This document shows, in pieces, positions 1-6,902 of a DNA stretch of 32,442 nt. A program made the translations under genes and the position numbers. This stretch comes from an uncultured Lachnospiraceae bacterium (lineage in GTDB: Bacteria > Bacillota > Clostridia > Lachnospirales > Lachnospiraceae): contig CAJUSJ010000042.1 of the NCBI GenBank assembly GCA_910588865.1, positions 1 through 32,442 on the forward strand, given 5' to 3'. How positions within the stretch are numbered: position 1 is the stretch's first letter; every line of letters begins with the position of its first letter. A model generated the notes under the pieces. It saw only the letters and a program-made list of their open reading frames with translations, ran no database searches and was not told the origin of the DNA.

Positions 1-311
1 CAATTTTGTTCCAGTCCACAACTAATTTTAATTCCTTTTTAAGAATCAAATCTAACCATATGCGTGAACTTCTCCCATTTCCCTCCCTAAAAGGATGCGC
101 GACATTCATTTCCACATATTTTTCCGGCAAAACCATATAGTTCTTCAAACAAGAATTTATGAATTTTGGCAAGACCAGAAAATTTTCCAATTTCAAAATC
201 TTCAACAATGTTGTTTTCATATAACTTAATAGCTTTAGTCTTGCTTATTTTTTCTTCTACTCTCGCCAGTTCTGCTGAGTTATTGATGGCTAATTTATTT
301 TCCAGAGCCAT
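1..311 (-). pseudogene. fic: fic/Doc-family AMPylase gene, broken by an internal deletion and frameshift
   Basis: Fic proteins transfer AMP (or related groups) to target proteins, often as toxins. The start is ATG at 311, preceded by GGAGGG, and the N-terminus (MALENKLAINNSAELARVEE) is typical of small bacterial Fic proteins. The frame continues to a Phe-Ala-Gly-Lys-Ile segment and then ends at TAG (87-89). In the next frame the catalytic Fic motif HPFREGNGR is intact at 97-71, followed by family-like sequence (RIWLDLILKKE) to the window edge. The roughly 40 residues that normally separate these two segments (my recollection of the family) are absent, and the two halves are out of frame. The join lies at 117-124, where GAAAAATA can be read as the end of the first segment or the start of the second. 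The product cannot be an active Fic enzyme unless the frame is corrected. The 3' end is off the window. Confidence 0.85.
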
Positions 312-462
312 ATTGCCCTCCATAAATCTATTAATTATCCGACCGGTCTATCCACAATCACCTATTCTGCTTTACAACATATAACAGAATATGATATTAT
401 TTTCCACTCCATCGTTTAGGATGCAAGTGGTTATATATTTTTTATTATACCATTTTCCCATA

Positions 463-497
463 CAAAAAGCCACTAGAATCTTTTTATTTTCTAGTGG
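463..497 (-). terminator. Rho-independent terminator after the DUF6618-like gene
   Basis: On the minus strand a perfect 9-bp stem, CCACTAGAA with TTCTAGTGG (497-489 and 478-470), is followed by CTTTTTG. It lies 26 nt after the stop codon of the gene at 523-810. A TATAAT-like hexamer just beyond it (on the minus strand) may serve the downstream fic remnant. Confidence 0.75.
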
Positions 498-522
498 TCT
501 GTCAACTCCTTCAATAATATTA

Positions 523-810
523 TCATGTATTTGGATTCTCAACTTCTTCGATATACTCAGCAATCACCTGAGCTATAGTCCTAGCGGCTTTTGTCTTTTT
601 AAGCGCTCTTCCAATGGAGCCAAAGTTCCAGAACACATCTCCAAAGTCAGCCAACTCACAACCCGCTTCCCAATTGGGGATACTACAAAATCCTCCATTC
701 GCGTATTTCCCAAAGATCACAGAGTAATAATTTCCATCATAATCAACACCGATAGGATGAACTTCTGATACATACTTGTCTCCATTGAAAGAAATTTTGT
801 AATCACTCAT
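523..810 (-). CDS. Small accessory protein, DUF6618-like (function unknown)
   Basis: The start is ATG at 810 rather than the longer in-frame ATG at 831, because GGAGG sits 6 nt before 810. The product is 95 residues, starts MSDYKISFNGDKY, and is soluble, with a Gly/Tyr/Trp-rich middle (DYDGNYYSVIFGKYANGG, then CSIPNWEAGCELAD) and a helical, acidic C-terminus. It has no signal peptide or membrane span. The pattern resembles small accessory proteins labelled DUF6618 in Firmicutes mobile elements; I make that assignment from memory and tentatively. A terminator follows directly. No catalytic motif is visible and no function is claimed. Confidence 0.7.
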   Translation of the reverse strand: MSDYKISFNGDKYVSEVHPIGVDYDGNYYSVIFGKYANGGFCSIPNWEAGCELADFGDVFWNFGSIGRALKKTKAARTIAQVIAEYIEEVENPNT

Positions 811-866
811 GTTTATCCTCCGTTCATTCATTCTTGTTATCCGTAATTCTCAAAGAGCAACATAAA

Positions 867-995
867 TTAATCGTCTTTCACCGGATCCAAGGGATTAGGT
901 TTCCCCGTCTTTTGATAATAGCTTAGCTTTAGCATAATCGTATGGTCATCCACCGGAAAGTACCGAAAAAAGAATATTGTTTTGAAAAGAATCAT
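867..995 (-). other. Possible short ORF or 3' remnant of a decayed gene
   Basis: A 42-codon minus-strand frame runs from ATG at 995 to TAA at 867. Its first ten residues are low-complexity hydrophobic, but the last 30 (for example PVDDHTIMLKLSYYQKTGKP) look like ordinary protein. It lies directly upstream of the DUF6618-like gene on the same strand, which would fit the 3' end of a truncated upstream gene. There is no ribosome binding site at the ATG. I do not recognise the family. Confidence 0.25.
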
Positions 996-1028
996 AATAA
1001 TGTATTAAATATTGGTTCTGAGTGGTCA

Positions 1029-1205
1029 ATGGATAATTCATCTAAGAAATATCAACAGATCGAGACAAAAGATAAAAGCAAGTACAAAGTGATTCTTCAA
1101 TTTCCCATTGAAAAAGAAAACAATTCTATGCGGATAAAAAGCGATGTGAAAAATATAATGGAGAAAGAATTGAAAAGATTTTTCGAGAATATTGTGTTAT
1201 ATTAA
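1029..1205 (+). CDS. Hypothetical small protein upstream of the recombinase
   Basis: The open frame extends back to an ATG at 942, but that start has no ribosome binding site and overlaps the opposite-strand remnant. ATG 1029 (58 residues, MDNSSKKYQQIETKDKSKYK onward) is preferred, though its GAGTGG ribosome binding site is poor. The product is basic and probably folds as a short beta strand (YKVILQFPIE) followed by an amphipathic helix. It ends 48 nt before the recombinase. I have an impression of similar small strand-helix proteins next to recombinases in clostridial elements, but cannot name a family. No function is inferred. Confidence 0.35.
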   Translation: MDNSSKKYQQIETKDKSKYKVILQFPIEKENNSMRIKSDVKNIMEKELKRFFENIVLY

Positions 1206-1253
1206 ACGATGTAATGATATACGTTATTGAATCAATATTGAAAGGAGTACATT

Positions 1254-2954
1254 ATGAAAAAAGTCCGAATGCTGCTGCGTGTAAGCTCCAATCAACAATT
1301 AGAGGCGGATGGCGATTTGACTATCCAGAGACAGTTAGTAAAAGAGTACATAGAAGAATTTAAGGATTGGGAATTAGATGATAAAGAGTACTTTGAGGGA
1401 AGCAACAGCGGATATAAAAATTCCGTCATCGACAGAGATGTTTTACAGGAAGCGTTGGAGGATGCCAGAAAACATGAATATGATATTTTGGCGGTCTATA
1501 AGGATGACAGGATAGGCAGGCGTATGTGGGAGATCGGCGGTTATGTGATGCGGCTGAAAAATCTCGGTGTAGATATTTACACCGTGAAAGATGGCTGTAT
1601 TTCTCCAGAGAGTGACGACATCATGGGGCAGATGGTGCTGGCCCTCCGATATGGAAACGCCCAGAAAAGCAGTTCGGATACAGGAATGCGGGTAAAGGAT
1701 ACGGCGAGGAAACTGGTTCAGAAAGGTAGATTTTTGGGAGGCTACGCGCCTTATGGGTATGAATTGTATTTGTCTGGAGAAATAAGCAAACATGGACGAG
1801 CGCTCCATGGTCTCAGGATTCAGCCGGAAAGGGCAAAGGTTTTAAAACATATTTTTGAACTGGCATATTATAAGGAATTTGGCTCCTCAAAAATCGCTAA
1901 AGTACTCAATGAAGATGATTATTACAGAAGCATGGCTCCCAATGGGATGTGGAAAAGCGGGACGATAACCAGTATTTTGACCAATCCGATCTCTACAGGA
2001 AGAACCGCTTATAAAAGAAGAGAGAGAGTCAACGGAGCATTGCGCAGATTGGACAGCCGAGAGTGGATTATCGCGGAAGAATCGAATCCAGATATCCGAA
2101 TCATTGATGATTATATGTGGGAAGGGGTTCAGGAAAAAAGAGAAGCACGCGCAAAACGATATCTTAAAAAAGATCATGATGAAAACACGACTGTAATTCA
2201 GACAAACAGTGGTGTGCTGGCGTTAATCGATGTGCTGCATTGCGGTTATTGTGGAAGGAAAATGACAAATGGAAGCAAATATAATTACTGGACGATAAAG
2301 AGTACAGGAGAAAAGCGGACAGGCAAAACGCCCATATACCGCTGTCAGGCAGTGCGTGAAGGGGAATTACACGCGCCAGTTTCCGCTCAGTACAGGGCGG
2401 ACGAGGTAGAAGAAGTGGTATTTGGTCAGATTTCAAAATACATATCGTCACTCCAGGACAACGCCCAGGCTTTTAGGGAGATCAAGGAAATTAACGAAGA
2501 AAAGAGGAGAGCGAAAGAGCGGGAGATACAAAAGGACAGGCAGGAGCTTTATAAGATTCAATCCGGTATCGATATTATGGAGGAAAAGCTGCCCATGGCC
2601 ATGACAGGAGATTACCCGCTTACGGTTGAAGAACTGGCCAGTGCCATCAGGAAACAGAAGGAAAAGCTGGCTGTTTGCCAGGAGAAGATTCAGGAAACGG
2701 AGGAACAACTAAAGCATATCGGAATCGGATATGGTGAATGGAAGGAACTGGAGAAAAAGATGCCCACATGGAATGATATTTTTTATAATGCGGATATTCC
2801 TACAAAAAGAGTTCTGGTAAATAAGCTTATTGAGAAAATTTCCATAACCAATGAGGAGATTTTGATTACATTTAAAATAAGCTTAAATGACTTTATCGGA
2901 CATGGAAAAAGCGGTGGTTCCGATACCATTCCGTATACACCCGGTTCAGGGTAA
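1254..2954 (+). CDS. Large serine recombinase (site-specific integrase)
   Basis: This protein of 566 residues carries out site-specific integration and excision of its element through a 5'-phosphoserine intermediate. Residues 1-150 are the resolvase domain, with Arg9 and the catalytic Ser11 in the RVSS motif and the DDRIGRR segment at 84-90. The recombinase DNA-binding domain spans about 160-275. A zinc ribbon follows, with Cys330, Cys333 and Cys364 visible as ligands. A long charged coiled coil covers about 400-500, followed by a C-terminal cap. AAAGGAG lies shortly before the ATG. The last twelve or so codons cross the attachment site into the interrupted host gene, so the stop codon at 2952-2954 is chromosomal. 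The recombinase would therefore have a different tail in the excised circle. Strong family call; no accepted symbol is certain. Confidence 0.95.
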   Translation: MKKVRMLLRVSSNQQLEADGDLTIQRQLVKEYIEEFKDWELDDKEYFEGSNSGYKNSVIDRDVLQEALEDARKHEYDILAVYKDDRIGRRMWEIGGYVMRLKNLGVDIYTVKDGCISPESDDIMGQMVLALRYGNAQKSSSDTGMRVKDTARKLVQKGRFLGGYAPYGYELYLSGEISKHGRALHGLRIQPERAKVLKHIFELAYYKEFGSSKIAKVLNEDDYYRSMAPNGMWKSGTITSILTNPISTGRTAYKRRERVNGALRRLDSREWIIAEESNPDIRIIDDYMWEGVQEKREARAKRYLKKDHDENTTVIQTNSGVLALIDVLHCGYCGRKMTNGSKYNYWTIKSTGEKRTGKTPIYRCQAVREGELHAPVSAQYRADEVEEVVFGQISKYISSLQDNAQAFREIKEINEEKRRAKEREIQKDRQELYKIQSGIDIMEEKLPMAMTGDYPLTVEELASAIRKQKEKLAVCQEKIQETEEQLKHIGIGYGEWKELEKKMPTWNDIFYNADIPTKRVLVNKLIEKISITNEEILITFKISLNDFIGHGKSGGSDTIPYTPGSG

Positions 2955-3645
2955 AGGACATAATGGCCAGCACATTGGCGGTAATGGTAGCCCGGGGCCA
3001 GGTGGCGTAGATCTCGCTGGAGGCCACATTTTTAATATAGTCCCGATAGGGCACATAGTAGTTGGGGGCAGAGGAGTCTGTTGGCGGTCCGTCGTGGACC
3101 ACAATGGTCTGGGGAACCACCACCCGGCTTAAGATGATCTCCCCAGACTCCTCCATGGGCTTTACCTCTGCCTCGGCGATCTTGGGAGGGTAGCTGCCGT
3201 ACAGGGTGTGGTCCGGGATGATAACGGACTGGTCCAGGGGTACCGGATCGTCCTCAGGCTCTAAGGACACAGGCTGGATGGAAGTGGAGTCGGGGAGGAT
3301 CTCCGTACCGGTGATGGTCTGAGTTTTAAAGCCAGGGGCCGTGATTTCTAAGTTATACTCGGAGTAGGGGCGGTTATCGCCAGGAGTAAGGCTGTACTCC
3401 ACAGGCGGGGCTTCCAGCGTAACCTGCTGTGTCTGTCCGGAACTGTTGGTTGTGACTTCCTCCACGGTATTGTCAGGACGGGATGAATCAAAGATCCGCA
3501 CAGTGGCGTTCTGGATAGGGAAATTATTGATGATGGAAACCACATTAACCTGTAAAAGGCCGCGGCTTCCGGAATCCGTGTCGCAGGCAGCCAGACGCTG
3601 CCGCCCAGGGGCAGCATATGACCCAAAGAGTAGATTGTTTTTCAT
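2893..3645 (-). pseudogene. 5' part of a SpoIID-like envelope/spore protein gene, interrupted by the element
   Basis: The frame starts at ATG 3645, with GAGAGGAC upstream, and encodes 250 residues. Residues about 28-130 look like beta-sandwich modules of the carboxypeptidase-regulatory type (IQNATVRIFD, then a Thr/Gln-rich linker). From about 190 the sequence resembles the start of a SpoIID-type domain: YVPYRDYIKNVASSEIYATW, then ANVLAIMSFTLNRVYTEWYRN. SpoIID-family proteins act on peptidoglycan, typically in sporulation. Homologues I recall continue past Tyr-Arg-Asn for a further few hundred residues and often end in a peptidoglycan-binding domain. Here the frame runs into element sequence after that point (about 2917) and stops at 2893. 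The gene therefore looks split by the integrated element, with its other half expected to the left of the window. The truncated product would lack most of the domain. Confidence 0.8.
2894..2925. other. Attachment-site junction (right end of element) with inverted repeat
   Basis: TATCGGA at 2894-2900 (element side) and TCCGATA at 2919-2925 (host side) form a perfect 7-bp inverted repeat around the deduced boundary. The host reading frame (Trp-Tyr-Arg-Asn on the minus strand) is intact down to about 2917. Large serine recombinases recombine at a 2-bp core flanked by imperfect inverted repeats, so this is compatible with the junction. Which dinucleotide is the core cannot be decided here. Confidence 0.6.
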
Positions 3646-3714
3646 AGAGGGTCCTCTCTGAAATGGTTACTTTCAGTCTATTCTTTAAAGGAAAAAAGGT
3701 TCTTGAAAAACCCA

Positions 3715-3743
3715 TTGAATCAGAGACAAAACAATGCTATGAT
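3715..3743 (+). promoter_or_regulatory. Predicted sigma-A promoter for the CPBP protease gene
   Basis: TTGAAT (3715-3720), a 17-bp spacer, then TATGAT (3738-3743). Transcription would start near 3750, which rules out the upstream TTG 3703 and ATG 3739 starts and supports GTG 3790. Confidence 0.55.
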
Positions 3744-3789
3744 AAGAGGCAGGCATCCTGAACTGAGAAAAGACACCAAAGGAGCGGCT

Positions 3790-4422
3790 GTGGAGATGAT
3801 CAGACTGTTATGGAACCTGTTGTGTCCCATATTTTTTTATGGGCTGTGCGTTGACCTGTTTACGCTGCTTTTGGGGCAGCAAGACCCTCTGGCAGGCACA
3901 TTGGCCGGGGCATTGGCGGCAGCGCCGTTTCTCGCGCGGCAGTATATGAGAGACCCTCCTTTTGAGAAGAGGGAGTCGGGGGTTGACAAAAAGGCCTGGG
4001 TTTTGTATGTTTTCGCGGGAATAGCAGGCTGTTTTGTGGTGAATACTCTGATTAAAATGAGCCGCGTTTCCAGATTATTTTCGGGATTTTCCCGGACAGC
4101 AAAGACGATTTACCAGTCTCCCTGGCTGCTTCAGGCAGGAGCTGTGGGCATAGGAATCCCTGTGGCGGAGGAGCTGGTGTTCAGGGGCCTGGTGTTCGCG
4201 AGGCTGAGAAAGAAAATGGATTTTTGGGCGGCGGCGGGCCTGTCCGCTGCCCTGTTTGCCCTTTACCACGGCAATGTTCTTCAGGGAGTTTACGCCTTTT
4301 TAATGGGTTTGTTGTTTTCCTGGATCATGGAGAGGGAAAAGACCATAGGGGCTCCCCTGGTGACCCATATGGCGGCCAACTTTACCTCACTGGCCATGAC
4401 AGCGGTTCAGGGTATAAGGTAA
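3790..4422 (+). CDS. CPBP-family intramembrane glutamic protease (CAAX protease-like)
   Basis: This is a polytopic membrane protein of the CPBP/Abi family, whose members cleave peptides within the membrane. GTG 3790 is chosen because AAAGGAG lies 5 nt before it and because the predicted promoter lies just upstream; this gives 211 residues. The family motifs are present: EELVFRG with Glu127, Glu128 and Arg132, then His160 in the YHGN motif and His193 in the THMAAN motif. There are several hydrophobic spans. In this family the gene often accompanies bacteriocin immunity or cell-surface processing, but no such partner is seen here. The next gene is a glycosyltransferase 33 bp downstream on the same strand and probably co-transcribed. 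The substrate is unknown. Confidence 0.85.
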   Translation: MEMIRLLWNLLCPIFFYGLCVDLFTLLLGQQDPLAGTLAGALAAAPFLARQYMRDPPFEKRESGVDKKAWVLYVFAGIAGCFVVNTLIKMSRVSRLFSGFSRTAKTIYQSPWLLQAGAVGIGIPVAEELVFRGLVFARLRKKMDFWAAAGLSAALFALYHGNVLQGVYAFLMGLLFSWIMEREKTIGAPLVTHMAANFTSLAMTAVQGIR

Positions 4423-4455
4423 GCTAAAAAAGCGATAAAATAGGAGGAAAGAGAC

Positions 4456-5475
4456 GTGAAGCTGTTATCGGTAGCTATTCCGTGTTATAATTCCAGCGAT
4501 TATATGAGGCATTGCATTGAATCTCTTCTGGAAGGCGGAGACGAGGTGGAGATTTTGATCGTAGATGACGGCTCCGCGAAAGATGACACAGCCGTCATTG
4601 CCGATGAGTACGAGAAAAAGTATCCCGGCATCTGCCGAGCTATCCACCAGGAAAACAAAGGACACGGCGGCGCGGTGAACACAGGGCTTAAAAACGCGGA
4701 AGGGGTATATTTTAAGGTGGTGGACAGCGATGACTGGGTGGACCGGGGGGCCTATATGGAGATCCTAAAGATGCTGAGGCGGTTCGCGGACCAGTCGGAG
4801 CCTGTGGATATGCTCATTTCCAATTTTGTATATGAGAAGCAGGGGGCAAGGCGGAAGAAGGTCATGAATTACCGGACCACTCTGCCCAAGGACCAGGTGT
4901 TTTCCTGGAAAGATGTGAAGGTGTTTATGCTGGGGCAGTACATCCTCATGCATTCCGTGATTTACCGCACAGAGCTGTTGCGCCAGTGCGGCCTGGAGCT
5001 TCCCGAACATACTTTTTATGTGGACAACATTTTTGTGTACCAGCCTCTTCCCCATGTAAAGACCATGTACTATCTGGATGTGAATTTTTACCGGTATTTT
5101 ATAGGCAGGGATGACCAGTCGGTCAATGAGCAGGTGATGATCGGAAGGATCGACCAGCAGATCCGGGTGAACAAGCTGATGATCGATTATTTTGTGGAGG
5201 CTAAGCCCCGTCCCCGAAAACTGCGCCATTACATGATCCGGTACTTAGAGATTATGATGGTGATATCTTCCATCCTGGCGATCCGCTCCGGCGCTGAGGA
5301 GGATATGGCTAAGAAAAAGGAATTGTGGCAGTATGCCAGAAAGAAAAATCTGATGATGTATCTGAGGCTGCGGTTCGGCTTTCTGGGGCAGGGCATGAAT
5401 CTTCCGGGAAAGGGCGGCCGGAACGTGTCGGTGGCGGGTTACAAGATCAGCCAAAAATTCTTTGGCTTCAATTAG
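4456..5475 (+). CDS. Family 2 glycosyltransferase
   Basis: This 339-residue enzyme of the GT-A fold transfers a sugar from a nucleotide-sugar donor, probably during synthesis of a surface glycan. The start is GTG at 4456 with GGAGG upstream. Family motifs are the N-terminal SVAIPCYN strand (5-12), VDDGS at 36-40 for nucleotide binding, NKGHGGAVNTG at about 67-77, and the metal-binding DSDDW at 90-94. The C-terminal part is basic and helical. There is no clear membrane anchor. A CCCTTG/CAAGGG stem-loop follows at 5492-5512 but lacks a T-tract, so termination there is uncertain. The acceptor cannot be deduced. Confidence 0.9.
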   Translation: MKLLSVAIPCYNSSDYMRHCIESLLEGGDEVEILIVDDGSAKDDTAVIADEYEKKYPGICRAIHQENKGHGGAVNTGLKNAEGVYFKVVDSDDWVDRGAYMEILKMLRRFADQSEPVDMLISNFVYEKQGARRKKVMNYRTTLPKDQVFSWKDVKVFMLGQYILMHSVIYRTELLRQCGLELPEHTFYVDNIFVYQPLPHVKTMYYLDVNFYRYFIGRDDQSVNEQVMIGRIDQQIRVNKLMIDYFVEAKPRPRKLRHYMIRYLEIMMVISSILAIRSGAEEDMAKKKELWQYARKKNLMMYLRLRFGFLGQGMNLPGKGGRNVSVAGYKISQKFFGFN

Positions 5476-5521
5476 GGACTCCACAGGAAAACCCTTGTGA
5501 CAGCGCCAAGGGGAACAGTGT

Positions 5522-5550
5522 TTGCAATTGCTGCTTACCTGAGTTATATT
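5522..5550 (+). promoter_or_regulatory. Predicted sigma-A promoter for the YitT gene
   Basis: TTGCAA (5522-5527), a 17-bp spacer, TATATT (5545-5550). The leader of about 115 nt contains AGGAGG and a short frame whose TGA overlaps the yitT ATG (ATGA at 5673). Translational coupling is possible. Confidence 0.5.
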
Positions 5551-5672
5551 AGATTCGAAAGAAGGAATGCCTAAAAAGTTAAGAATCAAAAGGGCATACC
5601 TAAAAAAATAAAGAGTACAGGAGGCAGCAAGGGGGCTGTGCCTGTTGCCGGCATGGCTAATGCTGAAAGGTC

Positions 5673-6539
5673 ATGATTAAAGAATTTAAGAATCCGACGC
5701 TGAAAGTTTTGTGGGAGTATGGACTCATCACCGCGAGCATCTGGATCATGGTAGTGGGTGTGTACTTTTTCAAATTCCCCAACCATTTTGCCTTTGGAGG
5801 AGTCACCGGATTTTCCACCGTGGTCAGCGCGGTCACCAGGTGGTCAGCGGGAGGATTCACTTTCGCGGCCAATATGGTGCTGCTTTTGGTAGGATTTGTG
5901 GCAGTGGGACGCCAGTTTGGAGTGAAGACCGTATATGCCAGCGTGCTTATGTCCGCCGCGTTGGCGCTTTTAGAGAAGGTGTGCCCCATGAATGCCCCGC
6001 TGACTTCGGAGCCTGTGCTGGAGCTGGTTTTCGCCATATTTCTGCCAGCGGTGGGGTCCGCCATCCTGTTTAATATCGGAGCCTCCAGCGGCGGGACTGA
6101 TATTATTGCCATGGTGCTGAAAAAGTACACCAGCTTCAATATAGGAACAGCCCTGTTTCTGGTGGATCTCTTTGCTGTGGTGTGTTCTTTCTTTATCTTT
6201 GGGCCTGCCACAGGACTGTTCTCCAGCCTGGGGCTTATGGCCAAGTCCCTGATGGTGGATGGGGTTATCGAGAACATCAACCTGTGCAAATGCTTTAACA
6301 TTGTCTGTGATGATCCGGTGCCCATATGTGATTACATCATCAACAGTCTGAACCGCAGCGCCACGGTCTATGAGGCCCAGGGGGCATTTACCCATCACAA
6401 AAAGGCAGTGGTGATGACTACCATGAAGAGAGGGCAGGCGGTGAGGCTTCGCAACTATATCCACACTGTGGAGCCCACGGCATTTATGATGGTGACCAAT
6501 TCCAGCGAGATCATCGGAAAAGGATTTTTAAACGGCTGA
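5673..6539 (+). CDS. YitT-family membrane protein (DUF161 plus DUF2179)
   Basis: This protein of 288 residues has the YitT layout. An N-terminal membrane half (about 1-190) has some five or six hydrophobic spans, including GGVTGFSTV and the conserved ASSGGTDIIAM segment. A soluble C-terminal DUF2179 domain (about 210-285) contains NRSATVYEAQGAFTHHKKAV and ends in IIGKGF. Members are abundant in Firmicutes and presumed transporters, but the substrate is unknown. The only in-frame start after an upstream stop is ATG 5673; its GAAAGG is just 2 nt away, which is unusually close. A strong terminator follows. Confidence 0.9.
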   Translation: MIKEFKNPTLKVLWEYGLITASIWIMVVGVYFFKFPNHFAFGGVTGFSTVVSAVTRWSAGGFTFAANMVLLLVGFVAVGRQFGVKTVYASVLMSAALALLEKVCPMNAPLTSEPVLELVFAIFLPAVGSAILFNIGASSGGTDIIAMVLKKYTSFNIGTALFLVDLFAVVCSFFIFGPATGLFSSLGLMAKSLMVDGVIENINLCKCFNIVCDDPVPICDYIINSLNRSATVYEAQGAFTHHKKAVVMTTMKRGQAVRLRNYIHTVEPTAFMMVTNSSEIIGKGFLNG

Positions 6540-6548
6540 TTCAATAAA

Positions 6549-6575
6549 AACGCATCCCGACGGGTGCGTTTTTTT
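6549..6575 (+). terminator. Rho-independent terminator after yitT
   Basis: A 9-bp stem, AACGCATCC with GGGTGCGTT around loop CGAC (6549-6570), leads into a seven-T run ending at 6575. A copy of the GC-rich repeat begins at the next base but one. Confidence 0.9.
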
Positions 6576-6576
6576 G

Positions 6577-6642
6577 ATGTACACGGGGCGGAGAGAAGTA
6601 TGGCCGCTGAAGCGGCCCCGAGGGGAAGGCTTTCCTTGCCCC
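6577..6642 (+). repeat. GC-rich dispersed repeat, copy 1
   Basis: It begins ATGTACACGGGGCGG immediately after the T-tract. A perfect hairpin, GGCCGCT-GA-AGCGGCC, follows at 6602-6617, and a second imperfect hairpin (AGGGGAAGG with CCTTGCCCC) lies at about 6620-6642. Copies with the same start occur at 11948-11964, 22759 and 22845. The rest of the gap to 6815 holds nothing I can identify. Confidence 0.8.
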
Positions 6643-6815
6643 ATCGCGCGCTGGATGGCCTTCTGCCAGGCCCCTGGTCTGCCTGGTGAGGATATCTCCG
6701 GGTTTTTGGGCCCCGGTTACAGGGTATTGACAGGGATTTTTTGGGAAATATGGTTTCTTCCGGACAGCCCGCGGCAGAGGATTCGCGGAAAAATATTTCC
6801 AGAATGAGAATGCTC

Positions 6816-6844
6816 TTGTATTTTCCCGTATTTTTCTTTATAAT
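6816..6844 (+). promoter_or_regulatory. Predicted sigma-A promoter for the signalling operon
   Basis: TTGTAT (6816-6821), a 17-bp spacer, TATAAT (6839-6844). This would give a leader of about 50 nt before ATG 6903. A weaker TTGACA at 6727 has only a poor -10 (TATGGT at 6749). Confidence 0.65.
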
Positions 6845-6902
6845 ATAAAGCAGATATTCAGAATTACTTAGAAGTGATCATTTGATTGAGGAAGGAACCA
6901 AA

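Larger units (their letters stand above)
1..2917. mobile_element. Right-hand part of an AT-rich integrative element carrying a large serine recombinase
   Basis: This stretch is visibly richer in A+T than the rest of the window and holds accessory genes only: a decayed fic, a DUF6618-like gene, small unknown ORFs and a large serine recombinase at the extreme right. Its right boundary is placed at about 2915-2925, where the minus-strand SpoIID-like reading frame, which reads well up to Tyr-Arg-Asn, abruptly changes to unrelated sequence and stops. A recombinase sitting at the end of its element next to the attachment site is the usual arrangement for this family. The left end and the other half of the interrupted gene are not in the window, so total size and cargo are unknown. 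The exact crossover dinucleotide cannot be fixed from one junction. Confidence 0.8.

Noticed and set aside
372..563. 63-codon minus-strand frame between the DUF6618-like gene and fic
   Set aside because: It overlaps the end of the preceding gene and runs through a terminator hairpin, and its product looks like no protein family.
6727..6754. TTGACA with TATGGT as the main promoter of the signalling operon
   Set aside because: The -10 is poor and the spacer is 16 bp. The TTGTAT-17-TATAAT pair at 6816 is much better and closer to the gene.
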